Of a DNA stretch of 64,000 nt, positions 52,428 through 60,572 are shown one piece after another (the first letter of the stretch is position 1; the number at the start of each line of letters is the position of its first letter). Source of the stretch: SZUA-378 sp036652815 (GTDB lineage: Bacteria > Bacillota > Clostridia > Lachnospirales > Lachnospiraceae); contig JAVVVE010000010.1 of assembly GCA_036652815.1 (NCBI GenBank), positions 1 to 64,000 on the forward strand, written 5' to 3'. The position numbers were made by a program, and so were the translations under genes. The notes below the pieces were generated by a model, which had not been told where the DNA came from, ran no database searches, and worked only from the letters and a program-made list of their open reading frames with translations.

Positions 52428-53630
52428 ATGCAGGTAAAAGGAACTTATTTTCAAAATGATAAAGAACATCCCTTGGTGTATGGCGAGGTAGAACTGATGA
52501 ATCCTCTGAGAAAAAGATTAAGAGGTGAGGAAGAGAAAGAAGGGATTCTGGCGGAGAGTGTTATCGTGGGTTTCTGTGGAACCGATCATGAGTTAATGAG
52601 GATGGGACAGGAAGGATTGTTGGATAAAAAATTTCCGGCAGGAACAAAGCGACTGATTAACGGGCATGAAGGAGTCGTGTGGGTGCCTTCGCAAAACAGG
52701 TTCGCCATTGTACTGATTCGTGGTGGTAACAGTTATGATCCAACCAGATATACAGAGGAAGAAACGTATTTTGAATATGGCTGTGATCAGGCAGACGGTC
52801 TGTTCTCAGATTGCAATTATTATCATCCGGATATGTTATTGGAGATACCGGATGGTTATGTAAGAAACGGTAAATTGGCATTATCCTTTGCCAAGAAGAT
52901 GGTATTTCCGGATCCTTATGGATGCATGATATTTCAACTGGAACGGATGGAAGACATCGGTTCTGCACATAATTTTCGAGTTGAAATGGCAAAAAACCAT
53001 TGTAGTGAAGCCGAGGGACGAGCGTTGGCGAAAGCACATATTTTTGACCGAACCGTGATCTTTGGACTGGGAACTACAGGGATGTTCATTGGCGATATTA
53101 TCAGACGGAATTATCCGGAAAGTAAGATTGTATTTGTAGCAAGAAGCGAAGAGGATAGTCCCAAGGTATCTTTTGCATTAAAGCAGGCGAAAGCAGAGTA
53201 TGTGAAGAACTGTTACGATACAGAAGAACTGGCAGAAGCTATCATAAACAAACTGGGAGGCACAGCAAGTGTATTCTTAGGCGTTAGTGGGAGCCAGCTA
53301 GAACATAAGATTGCTTTTCAAAGGGGAGTACTGGGTTGTAATGGAATCTATAATAGTTTTTCATTAGGACCAAATATTTCTTTTGATACGATGCCTTTTG
53401 GGTTTAAGAATCAGATTATCTTGTCGTCCATTAATTTCCGACAGGTACATATGGAACGAGCAATCGAGATTCTGGCAAAGAGCCATTATGAGGAGATCGT
53501 GGAATTGATTGACAAAGAGATTTTTATACAGGATCCAATAGGCGCATATCAGAATATGATCTATGCCAAAGGAGCACCTCTTAAGACAGCAGTTATTTGG
53601 AACGAACAGTATATAGACAGGGAACGATAA
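52428..53630 (+). CDS. Zinc-dependent aldose 1-dehydrogenase (glucose dehydrogenase-like)
   Basis: A 400-aa medium-chain dehydrogenase. VGFCGTDHELM and INGHEGVV carry the catalytic-zinc Cys and His; FGLGTTGMFIGDII is the Rossmann loop. The overall pattern resembles archaeal-type glucose/galactose dehydrogenases that oxidise aldoses to lactones. The start is ATG 52428 after AGAGGTG. From context it probably oxidises L-galactose to L-galactonolactone. First gene of the second AraC-controlled operon. Confidence 0.72.
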   Translation: MQVKGTYFQNDKEHPLVYGEVELMNPLRKRLRGEEEKEGILAESVIVGFCGTDHELMRMGQEGLLDKKFPAGTKRLINGHEGVVWVPSQNRFAIVLIRGGNSYDPTRYTEEETYFEYGCDQADGLFSDCNYYHPDMLLEIPDGYVRNGKLALSFAKKMVFPDPYGCMIFQLERMEDIGSAHNFRVEMAKNHCSEAEGRALAKAHIFDRTVIFGLGTTGMFIGDIIRRNYPESKIVFVARSEEDSPKVSFALKQAKAEYVKNCYDTEELAEAIINKLGGTASVFLGVSGSQLEHKIAFQRGVLGCNGIYNSFSLGPNISFDTMPFGFKNQIILSSINFRQVHMERAIEILAKSHYEEIVELIDKEIFIQDPIGAYQNMIYAKGAPLKTAVIWNEQYIDRER

Positions 53631-53661
53631 TCATCATTCAAATAGGAAGGGGAATTAGGAT

Positions 53662-54681
53662 ATGAAAACAATTGTAATTAACAAACCGGGAGAAATTAAA
53701 GTGATAGAAACCAATATGCCACAACCAAAAGAGGGAGAAGCCTTACTTTTGATTAAATATTGTGGTATTTGTGGTGCGGATGTAGCCAGCTATACCGGCA
53801 ATCAACCTTTTACGACTTATCCCAGGATCCCGGGACATGAATTTAGTGCAGAGATTGTGTCGATACCGGATAATAATCTAGGACTTGCAAAAGGGGATAT
53901 TGTGACAGCCAATCCCTATTTTAATTGTGGAACCTGCTATTCCTGTCAAAGAGGATTTGTAAACTGCTGTACTGACAATCAGACGATGGGAGTGCAAAGG
54001 GATGGGAGCTTCTGTGAATATATTACGATGCCAATCGAGAGAATCATCAAGGGGATGGGACTCGATGCAAAGCAATTGGCTTTGATTGAACCTTTTTCCA
54101 TTGGTTATCATGCACTTTCCAGAACACCGATTCAGCCAACGGACAAGGTATTAGTGGTAGGGGCAGGACCAATCGGACTTTTTGCGCTGATTAGTGCTAA
54201 GTTAAGAGGTGCAAGTGTTTATGTATCAGATATGCTGGCAGGGCGTTTGGATGCTGCATTGGAGTATGGAGCAGACGGTGTAATCGATGTATCTAAGACC
54301 AATCTGATGGATGCCATGGCAGAGATTACCGGTGGAAATGGATTTGATGTGTGCGTAGAAGCATGTGGTTTATCGTCTACTTTCCTAAATTGCATCGATG
54401 CAGCAGCTTTTGCAGGAAAGATTATTTTAATCGGAAACGGAAAAAAAGATACTACGTTCTTGCACTCTGTTTTATTAAAAAAGGAACTGAATGTCTTTGG
54501 AAGCAGAAACTCTTATACCAAAGATTTTAAAGCTTTGATTCAACTGGTTGCAGAAGGAAAAGTAGATGTTATGAAGATGGTGAGTGCTGTATATCCCATG
54601 AATCAAGCAGGAGAAGCATTTTTGGCACTGGCCAATAATGACGGAAGTCTTAAAAAAGTATTGCTTGAAATTAACGGATAA
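53662..54681 (+). CDS. Zinc-dependent dehydrogenase, probably L-galactonate 5-dehydrogenase
   Basis: A 339-aa medium-chain dehydrogenase. KYCGICGADVASY and PGHEFSAEIV bind catalytic zinc; CGTCYSCQRGFVNCC holds four structural-zinc cysteines; VVGAGPIGLFAL binds NAD. It is like the LgoD/sorbitol dehydrogenase group. Given uxaB next door, oxidation of L-galactonate to D-tagaturonate is the best role; an L-idonate or threonine-type substrate cannot be excluded. GGAAGGGG precedes the ATG. Confidence 0.75.
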   Translation: MKTIVINKPGEIKVIETNMPQPKEGEALLLIKYCGICGADVASYTGNQPFTTYPRIPGHEFSAEIVSIPDNNLGLAKGDIVTANPYFNCGTCYSCQRGFVNCCTDNQTMGVQRDGSFCEYITMPIERIIKGMGLDAKQLALIEPFSIGYHALSRTPIQPTDKVLVVGAGPIGLFALISAKLRGASVYVSDMLAGRLDAALEYGADGVIDVSKTNLMDAMAEITGGNGFDVCVEACGLSSTFLNCIDAAAFAGKIILIGNGKKDTTFLHSVLLKKELNVFGSRNSYTKDFKALIQLVAEGKVDVMKMVSAVYPMNQAGEAFLALANNDGSLKKVLLEING

Positions 54682-54712
54682 GAGTGCCGGATGGTGAAAG
54701 GAGAGATATCTG

Positions 54713-55591
54713 ATGATGAAAATCGATGCACATGTACACTTATGGAAGAAACAAGAAGGGCACGTAAATGGAAAACCGGTATTGCATATAGGTGGTGGCT
54801 GCTGTGATTTTGGCGGCGAGCATAGGCAGATGATGCCGCCCTATATGGAGGATGGTGAAAATACGGTAGAACGTTTCATCAGTAATATGGACTATGCCGG
54901 TATCAATGGAGCTGTTATTACACAGGAATCGATAGATGGTAATCAAGATGAGTATCTCTTACAGGCAAAACAACATTATCCGGAGCGTATTAAAATATGC
55001 AGTTTATATGAAGAAAATGAAGAGTATCAAACAGAAGGATATGACGGAATCAAGATCTGTGCAGGCAGACTGCAGTCTATGAATCTGGAAGACCTAGTGC
55101 CGGTGTTTAAAGAGGCAGAGCGTAAGCATAAGTTCCTCTCAATTGATTTGGCAGAAGGCGATAGGCAGGTTGGTGCAATGAAAGAAATCATACAGGAATG
55201 TCCTGATTTACGAATCGCAATCGGACATTTCGGTATGGTAACCAAAGAAGGCTGGCAGGAACAGATCAAACTGGCAAGAAATAAAAAGGTCTATATTGAG
55301 AGCGGAGGAATCACATGGCTTTTTCATCGTGAATTTTATCCTTATCCATCTGCGATGGATGCAATTGCAGAAGCAGGGGAACTATGCGGAATGGATAAAT
55401 TAATGTGGGGCAGTGATTATCCTCGCACAATGGTAGCGATTACCTATCGGATGTCTCAGGACTATGTGGTAAAATCCAATCGGATTACCGAAGAAGCCAA
55501 ACGACGATTTTTAGGAGAAAATGCGATGCGGTTCTATGACTTTGCACAGATGGAAGAACTGCCTTATCGCAAAGATATGCTGGAAGATTGA
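54713..55591 (+). CDS. Amidohydrolase-2 (COG3618) sugar lactonase
   Basis: A 292-aa TIM-barrel amidohydrolase. DAHVHLW gives the metal-binding HxH, GHFG the next His, and WGSDYPR the catalytic Asp. COG3618 members hydrolyse lactones such as L-fucono-, L-rhamnono- and L-galactonolactone. Here it would open the lactone made by the first gene of the operon. AAAGGAG precedes the ATG. Confidence 0.8.
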   Translation: MMKIDAHVHLWKKQEGHVNGKPVLHIGGGCCDFGGEHRQMMPPYMEDGENTVERFISNMDYAGINGAVITQESIDGNQDEYLLQAKQHYPERIKICSLYEENEEYQTEGYDGIKICAGRLQSMNLEDLVPVFKEAERKHKFLSIDLAEGDRQVGAMKEIIQECPDLRIAIGHFGMVTKEGWQEQIKLARNKKVYIESGGITWLFHREFYPYPSAMDAIAEAGELCGMDKLMWGSDYPRTMVAITYRMSQDYVVKSNRITEEAKRRFLGENAMRFYDFAQMEELPYRKDMLED

Positions 55592-55613
55592 GTGTTGGTT
55601 TGTTCACGTTGAC

Positions 55614-55642
55614 TTGACTTAAGCGGTTAATAATGTTAATAT
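55614..55642 (+). promoter_or_regulatory. Promoter of the methyltransferase gene
   Basis: TTGACT (55614-55619), 17-nt spacer, TAATAT (55637-55642), with TTAA-TAATG-TTAA symmetry over the -10. It is a possible site for the methyltransferase's own DNA-binding domain. Confidence 0.65.
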
Positions 55643-55671
55643 ATTTTCATAACTTGTTAGGAGGGTTACGG

Positions 55672-56967
55672 ATGGAATATGTAATTGACAAAAATGAAGT
55701 GCATGCCATTATGGAAAAAAAAAATATAAAGACACAATCGGAATTAGCAGAAAAATTAGGAATGACAAAAAACCAATTGTCTGTGATATTATCGGCAAAA
55801 AGTAACCCTTTAAAAAGCAATTATCAAAAATTATGTGATATTCTTGAAGTCAAACCTATGGATATTATGGTTTCAAAGGAAAAACTTGAAAAGAAAAAAA
55901 AAGATAAAGTTGTATTTGAAAGTCAGCTAGAATTTGTTGACATTAAAAAAGTCAAAGCTAAAAGAAACTATAATTCAGTGGAACTTTTTGCAGGAGCAGG
56001 TGGATTGGCTCTTGGATTGGAATTGTCAGGGTTTCAGGCAAAAGGATTGGTTGAGATTGATAAATATGCAGCACAAACTTTGAGAGACAATCGTCCGAAT
56101 TGGAATGTTATTCAGGATGATATAGTTAAAGTCTCAGAAAATGGTATTAAGAATTATTTGCCTAAAAATTGTGAAATAGATTTTGTATCAGGAGGATATC
56201 CATGCCAGGCGTTTAGCTATGCCGGGCATAAATTGGGATTGGATGATGTACGTGGTACAATGTTTTTCTATTTTGCAAAGGTAATTAAAGACTTAAATCC
56301 TAAGGTGTTTTTGGCTGAAAATGTAAAGGGACTCACGACGCATGATGATGGTAAGACATTGCAAACCATGATTAGTATTTACGAAAATATGGGATATAAT
56401 GTAACTTGGAATATCCTAAAGGCAAATAATTATGGAGTAGCTCAGAAGAGAGAAAGGGTTGTTATTATAGGTGTTAGGAATGACATTAATATTCAGTATC
56501 GTCTGCCTAAGGAATATGATTATAAACCGGTGTTAAAAGATGTCTTAATGAACGTACCAGAATCGTTGGGAGAAAAATATCCTGATAAAAAACGAAAAGT
56601 ATTAGAATTGGTTCCACCAGGAGGCTATTGGAGAGATCTTCCGGAAAATATTGCTAAAGAATATATGGGAAAAAGTTATTATTCGGGTGGTGGAAGGACA
56701 GGTATGGCAAGAAGAATTTCGTGGAATGAACCGAGTCTAACGCTAACATGTAGCCCGGCACAAAAACAAACAGAAAGGTGTCATCCTGAAGAAACACGTC
56801 CGTTTACGGTAAGAGAATATGCTAGAATTCAAAGCTTTCCAGATGATTGGGGATTTTCGGGTTCAATGGGACAACAATATAAGCAGATTGGTAACGCAGT
56901 TCCGGTACAATTTGCTAAAGCAATTGGCTTATCAATAATAGATCTTTTAAATAAAGCAGAGGGTTAG
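55672..56967 (+). CDS. DNA (cytosine-5)-methyltransferase with N-terminal HTH
   Basis: A 431-aa type II methyltransferase. Residues ~1-65 form a Cro/C1-type helix-turn-helix (KTQSELAEKLGMTKNQLSVIL). The catalytic part starts at ~100: SVELFAGAGGLALGLE (SAM), GGYPCQAFS (catalytic Cys), ENVKG, QKRERVVIIG and QIGNAVPVQFAKAIG. The N-terminal repressor module would give autoregulation, as in SsoII-like enzymes. The start follows AGGAGGG. It is more AT-rich than its neighbours, suggesting transfer. Target site is unknown. Confidence 0.93.
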   Translation: MEYVIDKNEVHAIMEKKNIKTQSELAEKLGMTKNQLSVILSAKSNPLKSNYQKLCDILEVKPMDIMVSKEKLEKKKKDKVVFESQLEFVDIKKVKAKRNYNSVELFAGAGGLALGLELSGFQAKGLVEIDKYAAQTLRDNRPNWNVIQDDIVKVSENGIKNYLPKNCEIDFVSGGYPCQAFSYAGHKLGLDDVRGTMFFYFAKVIKDLNPKVFLAENVKGLTTHDDGKTLQTMISIYENMGYNVTWNILKANNYGVAQKRERVVIIGVRNDINIQYRLPKEYDYKPVLKDVLMNVPESLGEKYPDKKRKVLELVPPGGYWRDLPENIAKEYMGKSYYSGGGRTGMARRISWNEPSLTLTCSPAQKQTERCHPEETRPFTVREYARIQSFPDDWGFSGSMGQQYKQIGNAVPVQFAKAIGLSIIDLLNKAEG

Positions 56968-56981
56968 CCCTCTGCTTTTTC
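56953..56981. terminator. Bidirectional hairpin terminator shared by both RM gene ends
   Basis: AAAGCAGAGGG and CCCTCTGCTTT pair perfectly over TTAG, with TTTTT on the right. Both stop codons lie in the loop region, so the hairpin encodes the last residues KAEG of both convergent proteins. Confidence 0.92.
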
Positions 56982-57842
56982 AATCTCAGCTGATAATTTT
57001 TCAATAACATTGTCTAATAATTCTCTACCATCATATTCAGCGGCGACTTCATCGATAGCAGCAGTTAATTCATTATAAAAATTACTATCACCGGTTAAGC
57101 GATACCAAAAATCATGTCCAATATATACTGGATAATCTTTCTGAATTTTTTTATAATGATTACTTAAGTCCTTAATTTCTCCATAAAAAACACCAACTAT
57201 TAAATCATTTAAGCTAATGTTTAGATTATTTGTTCTTGCCAAGTTCTTAACACCTGCAAAGTGATCGGAAATAGTCTTGACATCATCTTTATTGATCGTA
57301 TTTGGGCCAGCTTTTATTTGGCAGTATTTTCTTCTGCCATCAGTAAAATCCTCGAATTCAATGTCTATTCCCGAGGTTGTAGATGCATAACCAGATAATA
57401 TATCACTACAAAATTTTTGGAGATTAGTACCGAAAGTTGTATTGATTGAGGTACCTAAAGCTCTTGCGTATACTAAGGCAGTTGCTTTGCTTCGGGCGGT
57501 ACTGTCACCTAAAAGAAAGTTTGCTTTATAATTATCTAAAAATGGGTTTAGATTAAATTCTTTTAAATGCTCAAGCTTTAGGGTATTTTTACGATGATTC
57601 TCAGCAATTTCTTCATGGAAAAACTTTTTCCATTTCTGAATAATTTCAGTTTTTTGTTTACGTGCAGAAAGGATATTGTCAAGAGCATCTTTTCCTAATC
57701 GTTTGTATAGTTCGAATTCTGATTCGCTTAAACCTAGAACATTGTAAGCATCGGATTCTTCGCAAACCGAAGCTGCCTGTTCGTTAAAGTCATCGTAAGA
57801 TATCTCGCTATTTATATATTTATTGAAAAATGTTTCACTCAT
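56964..57842 (-). CDS. Type II restriction endonuclease (PmeII/EcoO109I-like)
   Basis: A 292-aa protein. SGIDIEFEDFTDGR followed by YCQIKAGPNTINKDD fits a PD-(D/E)XK site (Asp...QxK), and LGTSINTTFGTNLQKF is conserved in the PmeII/EcoO109I-type family as I recall it. It cuts DNA unless protected by the convergent methyltransferase. GGAG lies 7 nt before the ATG. It overlaps the methyltransferase gene by 4 bp. Recognition sequence cannot be read here. Confidence 0.85.
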   Translation of the reverse strand: MSETFFNKYINSEISYDDFNEQAASVCEESDAYNVLGLSESEFELYKRLGKDALDNILSARKQKTEIIQKWKKFFHEEIAENHRKNTLKLEHLKEFNLNPFLDNYKANFLLGDSTARSKATALVYARALGTSINTTFGTNLQKFCSDILSGYASTTSGIDIEFEDFTDGRRKYCQIKAGPNTINKDDVKTISDHFAGVKNLARTNNLNISLNDLIVGVFYGEIKDLSNHYKKIQKDYPVYIGHDFWYRLTGDSNFYNELTAAIDEVAAEYDGRELLDNVIEKLSAEIEKAEG

Positions 57843-58081
57843 AGTAAGGCTCCTATTCGTATTATTTTATGTATAGTATACTTTATACCTTCAAGAAAGT
57901 AAAATTTTATATTAGTGTTGTCGCTCTCTCAGACTGGCTTTAGGGAAACGCTGATTAATTCAAACATTTTTTTGTGATTTGTAGTACAATATAGATATCA
58001 AATGAATGTGTTATGCAAAAGTTGCATAGAGGGGAATCGAGAAAAACAGGAATCGATTCAACCAAAAATGGAGGATAACCG

Positions 58082-58516
58082 ATGATACTGAATATTGCAA
58101 TTATAATTTTTGTTCTTTTGGAAACAGGAAATGTGTTGATTCTATATTTTGCACCTGATTCTAAGCTGGGTAATGGCGTTGCCGTTTTTAACCCTTGGTT
58201 TAAAGCAAAAGAGGATGAGGCAGCAGAGCTTTTTGCAAAATACATGGCCAACTGGGTGGCAGGAGTAAAGCTTATTTTTATCGTGTTACTGCTTGTGATT
58301 TTATTTGTTGGAAATGATATTACAAAGTTATTTGCGGTATTTGCCATGATACTGTCTATCGCAACATACTATTTCAGACTTAATCCCATTATTAAAAAGC
58401 TTGACGATATGGGTGAAATTACACCAAAAGGCTACTCAAAAACGTTGTTTATGATGATTACCGGCTTTATGCTCATGTTCAGTACAGCAGCGGTTATATA
58501 TTTTTTTGTGAGGTAA
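58082..58516 (+). CDS. Four-helix membrane protein, unknown function
   Basis: 144 aa with predicted helices at ~2-24, ~60-80, ~84-104 and ~122-142. The loop after helix 1 contains FAPDSKLGNGVAVFNPWFKAKED. AATGGAGGATAACCG precedes the ATG. It is 3 bp upstream of the alpha/beta hydrolase gene, so the two are an operon. No family is recognised. Confidence 0.72.
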   Translation: MILNIAIIIFVLLETGNVLILYFAPDSKLGNGVAVFNPWFKAKEDEAAELFAKYMANWVAGVKLIFIVLLLVILFVGNDITKLFAVFAMILSIATYYFRLNPIIKKLDDMGEITPKGYSKTLFMMITGFMLMFSTAAVIYFFVR

Positions 58517-58519
58517 TAT

Positions 58520-59224
58520 ATGTTAAAAAAGCATAAAGCGTTAAAAATTACGTTCCTGTCAGCGTTTGCTGTACTTATTATTTCTGTGGTCACATTCCTG
58601 CTTTGGACAAACGATTATTATCATGCGCAGGATATGGCAATTAGTGTTATGACTGGAGATACATCAATAAAAACAATCGACAATTTAACCATTTTGTCAC
58701 CCGGCATATCCAGTGACACAGGTATCATTCTGTACCCCGGAGCAAAGGTGGAGGCAATTGCCTATTTGCCAATACTTGAAAAGCTGAAAAATGAGGGTTA
58801 TACTTGTGTCCTTGTTAAAATGCCATTCAATATGGCAATATTTGATGCAAATGCCGCAGACGAGGTGTTCGAGCAAGTGCCTAATATAAAAAAATGGTAC
58901 ATAGCAGGTCATTCTATGGGTGGTGCCATGGCGAGCAGCTATGCGTCTAAAAACTCAGATAAAGTAAAAGGGCTCATTTTAATGGGTGCCTATCTATATG
59001 GCAATTATCCGGAGGAAAAAGCTTTGACGGTGTATGGTTCATTCAACGATAATCTCGAACAACATATAAGTTATAAAAAAAATATAATTAAAATTGAAGG
59101 GGGAAACCATGCACAGTTCGGCAATTATGGAAAGCAAAAAGGTGATCCTGACGCCACTATAACAGCAGAAGAGCAACAAAACATAACCGTTGATGCGATT
59201 GAGCAGTTTATCAAAAAGGAGTAG
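58520..59224 (+). CDS. Membrane-anchored alpha/beta hydrolase
   Basis: A 234-aa protein. An N-terminal helix (~9-29) anchors or exports it. The hydrolase fold has ILYPGAKVEAIAY (oxyanion region), the nucleophile elbow AGHSMGG and a candidate catalytic His in GGNHAQFGNYG. It belongs to the small abhydrolase_5 type, esterase or lipase-like. The substrate is unknown. It is translated in tandem with the preceding membrane protein. Confidence 0.83.
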   Translation: MLKKHKALKITFLSAFAVLIISVVTFLLWTNDYYHAQDMAISVMTGDTSIKTIDNLTILSPGISSDTGIILYPGAKVEAIAYLPILEKLKNEGYTCVLVKMPFNMAIFDANAADEVFEQVPNIKKWYIAGHSMGGAMASSYASKNSDKVKGLILMGAYLYGNYPEEKALTVYGSFNDNLEQHISYKKNIIKIEGGNHAQFGNYGKQKGDPDATITAEEQQNITVDAIEQFIKKE

Positions 59225-59235
59225 CGGATGATTTT

Positions 59236-59263
59236 TTGTTTATCATCCACCGTTTCGTATAAT
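59236..59263 (+). promoter_or_regulatory. Possible spoVAD promoter
   Basis: TTGTTT (59236-59241), 16-nt spacer, TATAAT (59258-59263). The expected spoVA promoter is of sigma-G type; no clear sigma-G match is visible, so the assignment is weak. Confidence 0.35.
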
Positions 59264-59317
59264 AAGAAAGGAAAATGGAAAGAATAGCACTAAAAGCAGC
59301 AAAGAAGGAGTTACCAT

Positions 59318-60355
59318 ATGCAAAATAGTGCTATGCAAGGGACACAGAGTATACAACTGCGTCATCCTGTTTATGTAAGAGAAAGTGCCAGTATTGTCGG
59401 AACCAAAGAAGGAGAAGGACCGCTGGGGAATTTATTCGATATGGTGGGAAGTAATGACTTATTTGGATGTGAAACGTGGGAGGATGCGGAGAGCTCGCTA
59501 CAAAGAGAAGCGGTTTATCTGGCATTAAAGAAAGCGCAAATGAAGGATACCGAGATACGATATCTATTTGCAGGCGATTTACTGGGTCAGTCAATTGCTA
59601 CATCCTTTGGCTTGATGAATTATAAGATCCCGTTATTGGGTCTGTATGGTGCGTGCTCTACTTGTGGGGAAGCACTTTGCATGGGAGCTATGGCCATAGA
59701 TGGGGGATATGCCGATCATGTAATGTGTGTTACCTCAAGTCATTATGCCAGTGCAGAGAAAGAATTTAGATTTCCCTTAGAATACGGAAGCCAGAGACCG
59801 CTGTCTGCCTCTTGGACGGTAACAGGAAGTGGAGCGTTTATACTCAGTAGCAATGCATATTTGCATGCAAGTATGCATGTAAAAGCTAAAATCACAGGAC
59901 TGACCATTGGACGAATCGTAGATTATGGCTTAAAGGATTCTATGAATATGGGGGCATGCATGGCTCCGGCTGCAGAAGACACCATCTATCATCACCTACA
60001 GGATTTTAATCGCACCCCGAAAGATTATGACCGCATCATCACAGGAGACTTAGGACAGATTGGGCAATCAGCACTGCTTACCTTGCTAAGGGATCGTAAG
60101 ATTGAGATCGCTCAGCAGCATATGGATTGTGGTATTAAAATATTTGACCCGACAAGTCAAGACACGCATGCCGGTGGGTCAGGTTGTGGCTGTGCAGCAA
60201 CGGTACTGTCAGCCTATATTTTAAAACAAATAGAAGAGGGCATATGGAAACGTGTCTTATTTGTACCGACAGGTGCTTTGCTGTCCAAGACCAGCTTTAA
60301 TGAAGGGCAGACAGTTCCGGGTATCGCACATGCAGTAGTGCTGGAAGGGCTCTGA
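59318..60355 (+). CDS. spoVAD: Stage V sporulation protein AD
   Basis: A 345-aa thiolase-fold protein that binds dipicolinic acid. GPLGNLFD, YGACSTCGEAL, SSHYASAEKEFRFPLEYG and DTHAGGSGCGCAATVL are SpoVAD hallmarks. AAGGAG precedes the ATG. It stands alone, about 10.9 kb from spoVAC and without an adjacent spoVAE. Confidence 0.95.
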   Translation: MQNSAMQGTQSIQLRHPVYVRESASIVGTKEGEGPLGNLFDMVGSNDLFGCETWEDAESSLQREAVYLALKKAQMKDTEIRYLFAGDLLGQSIATSFGLMNYKIPLLGLYGACSTCGEALCMGAMAIDGGYADHVMCVTSSHYASAEKEFRFPLEYGSQRPLSASWTVTGSGAFILSSNAYLHASMHVKAKITGLTIGRIVDYGLKDSMNMGACMAPAAEDTIYHHLQDFNRTPKDYDRIITGDLGQIGQSALLTLLRDRKIEIAQQHMDCGIKIFDPTSQDTHAGGSGCGCAATVLSAYILKQIEEGIWKRVLFVPTGALLSKTSFNEGQTVPGIAHAVVLEGL

Positions 60356-60369
60356 AAGGAGCTGGAGTA

Positions 60370-60394
60370 ATTGTGCAACAGTCCGTTGCACAAT
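60370..60394 (+). terminator. Hairpin after spoVAD
   Basis: ATTGTGCAAC and GTTGCACAAT make a perfect 10-bp stem over AGTCC. Only a broken T stretch follows, so termination may be partial. Confidence 0.5.
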
Positions 60395-60572
60395 TTGAAT
60401 TTGCCGTCAAAGGAGTTCTCTTACTGTATGCGATAGGACTTAATCCTCCAAGAGACGAATAAAAAATAAGATATGTAGTTGTGGAAAGAGCAAAAAGATG
60501 ATAAATTGAACATATCTATTAAAATCGTTGCCTTTATAGCATAGTTAATTGACATTCGGGAGGAACAGTACG

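Noticed and set aside
57900..57965. Possible insertion-sequence end before the 58082 gene
   Set aside because: No inverted-repeat partner, target duplication or transposase was found.
59225..59250. GGATGA/TCATCC symmetry after the alpha/beta hydrolase as a terminator
   Set aside because: No T run on either side and a long AT loop; too weak to call.
48385..59317. A phage or integrative element spanning the spoVA split
   Set aside because: No integrase, transposase, structural phage genes or direct repeats at the edges; only the gene content suggests insertion.
59275..59328. 17-codon frame overlapping the spoVAD start, considered as a leader peptide
   Set aside because: It consists largely of the ribosome-site region of spoVAD and has no regulatory structure around it.
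60373..60462. 29-codon frame starting GTG after spoVAD (encodes QQSVAQFEFAVKG...), considered as a spoVAE remnant
   Set aside because: Its start lies inside the perfect hairpin at 60370-60394 and it has no resemblance to SpoVAE.
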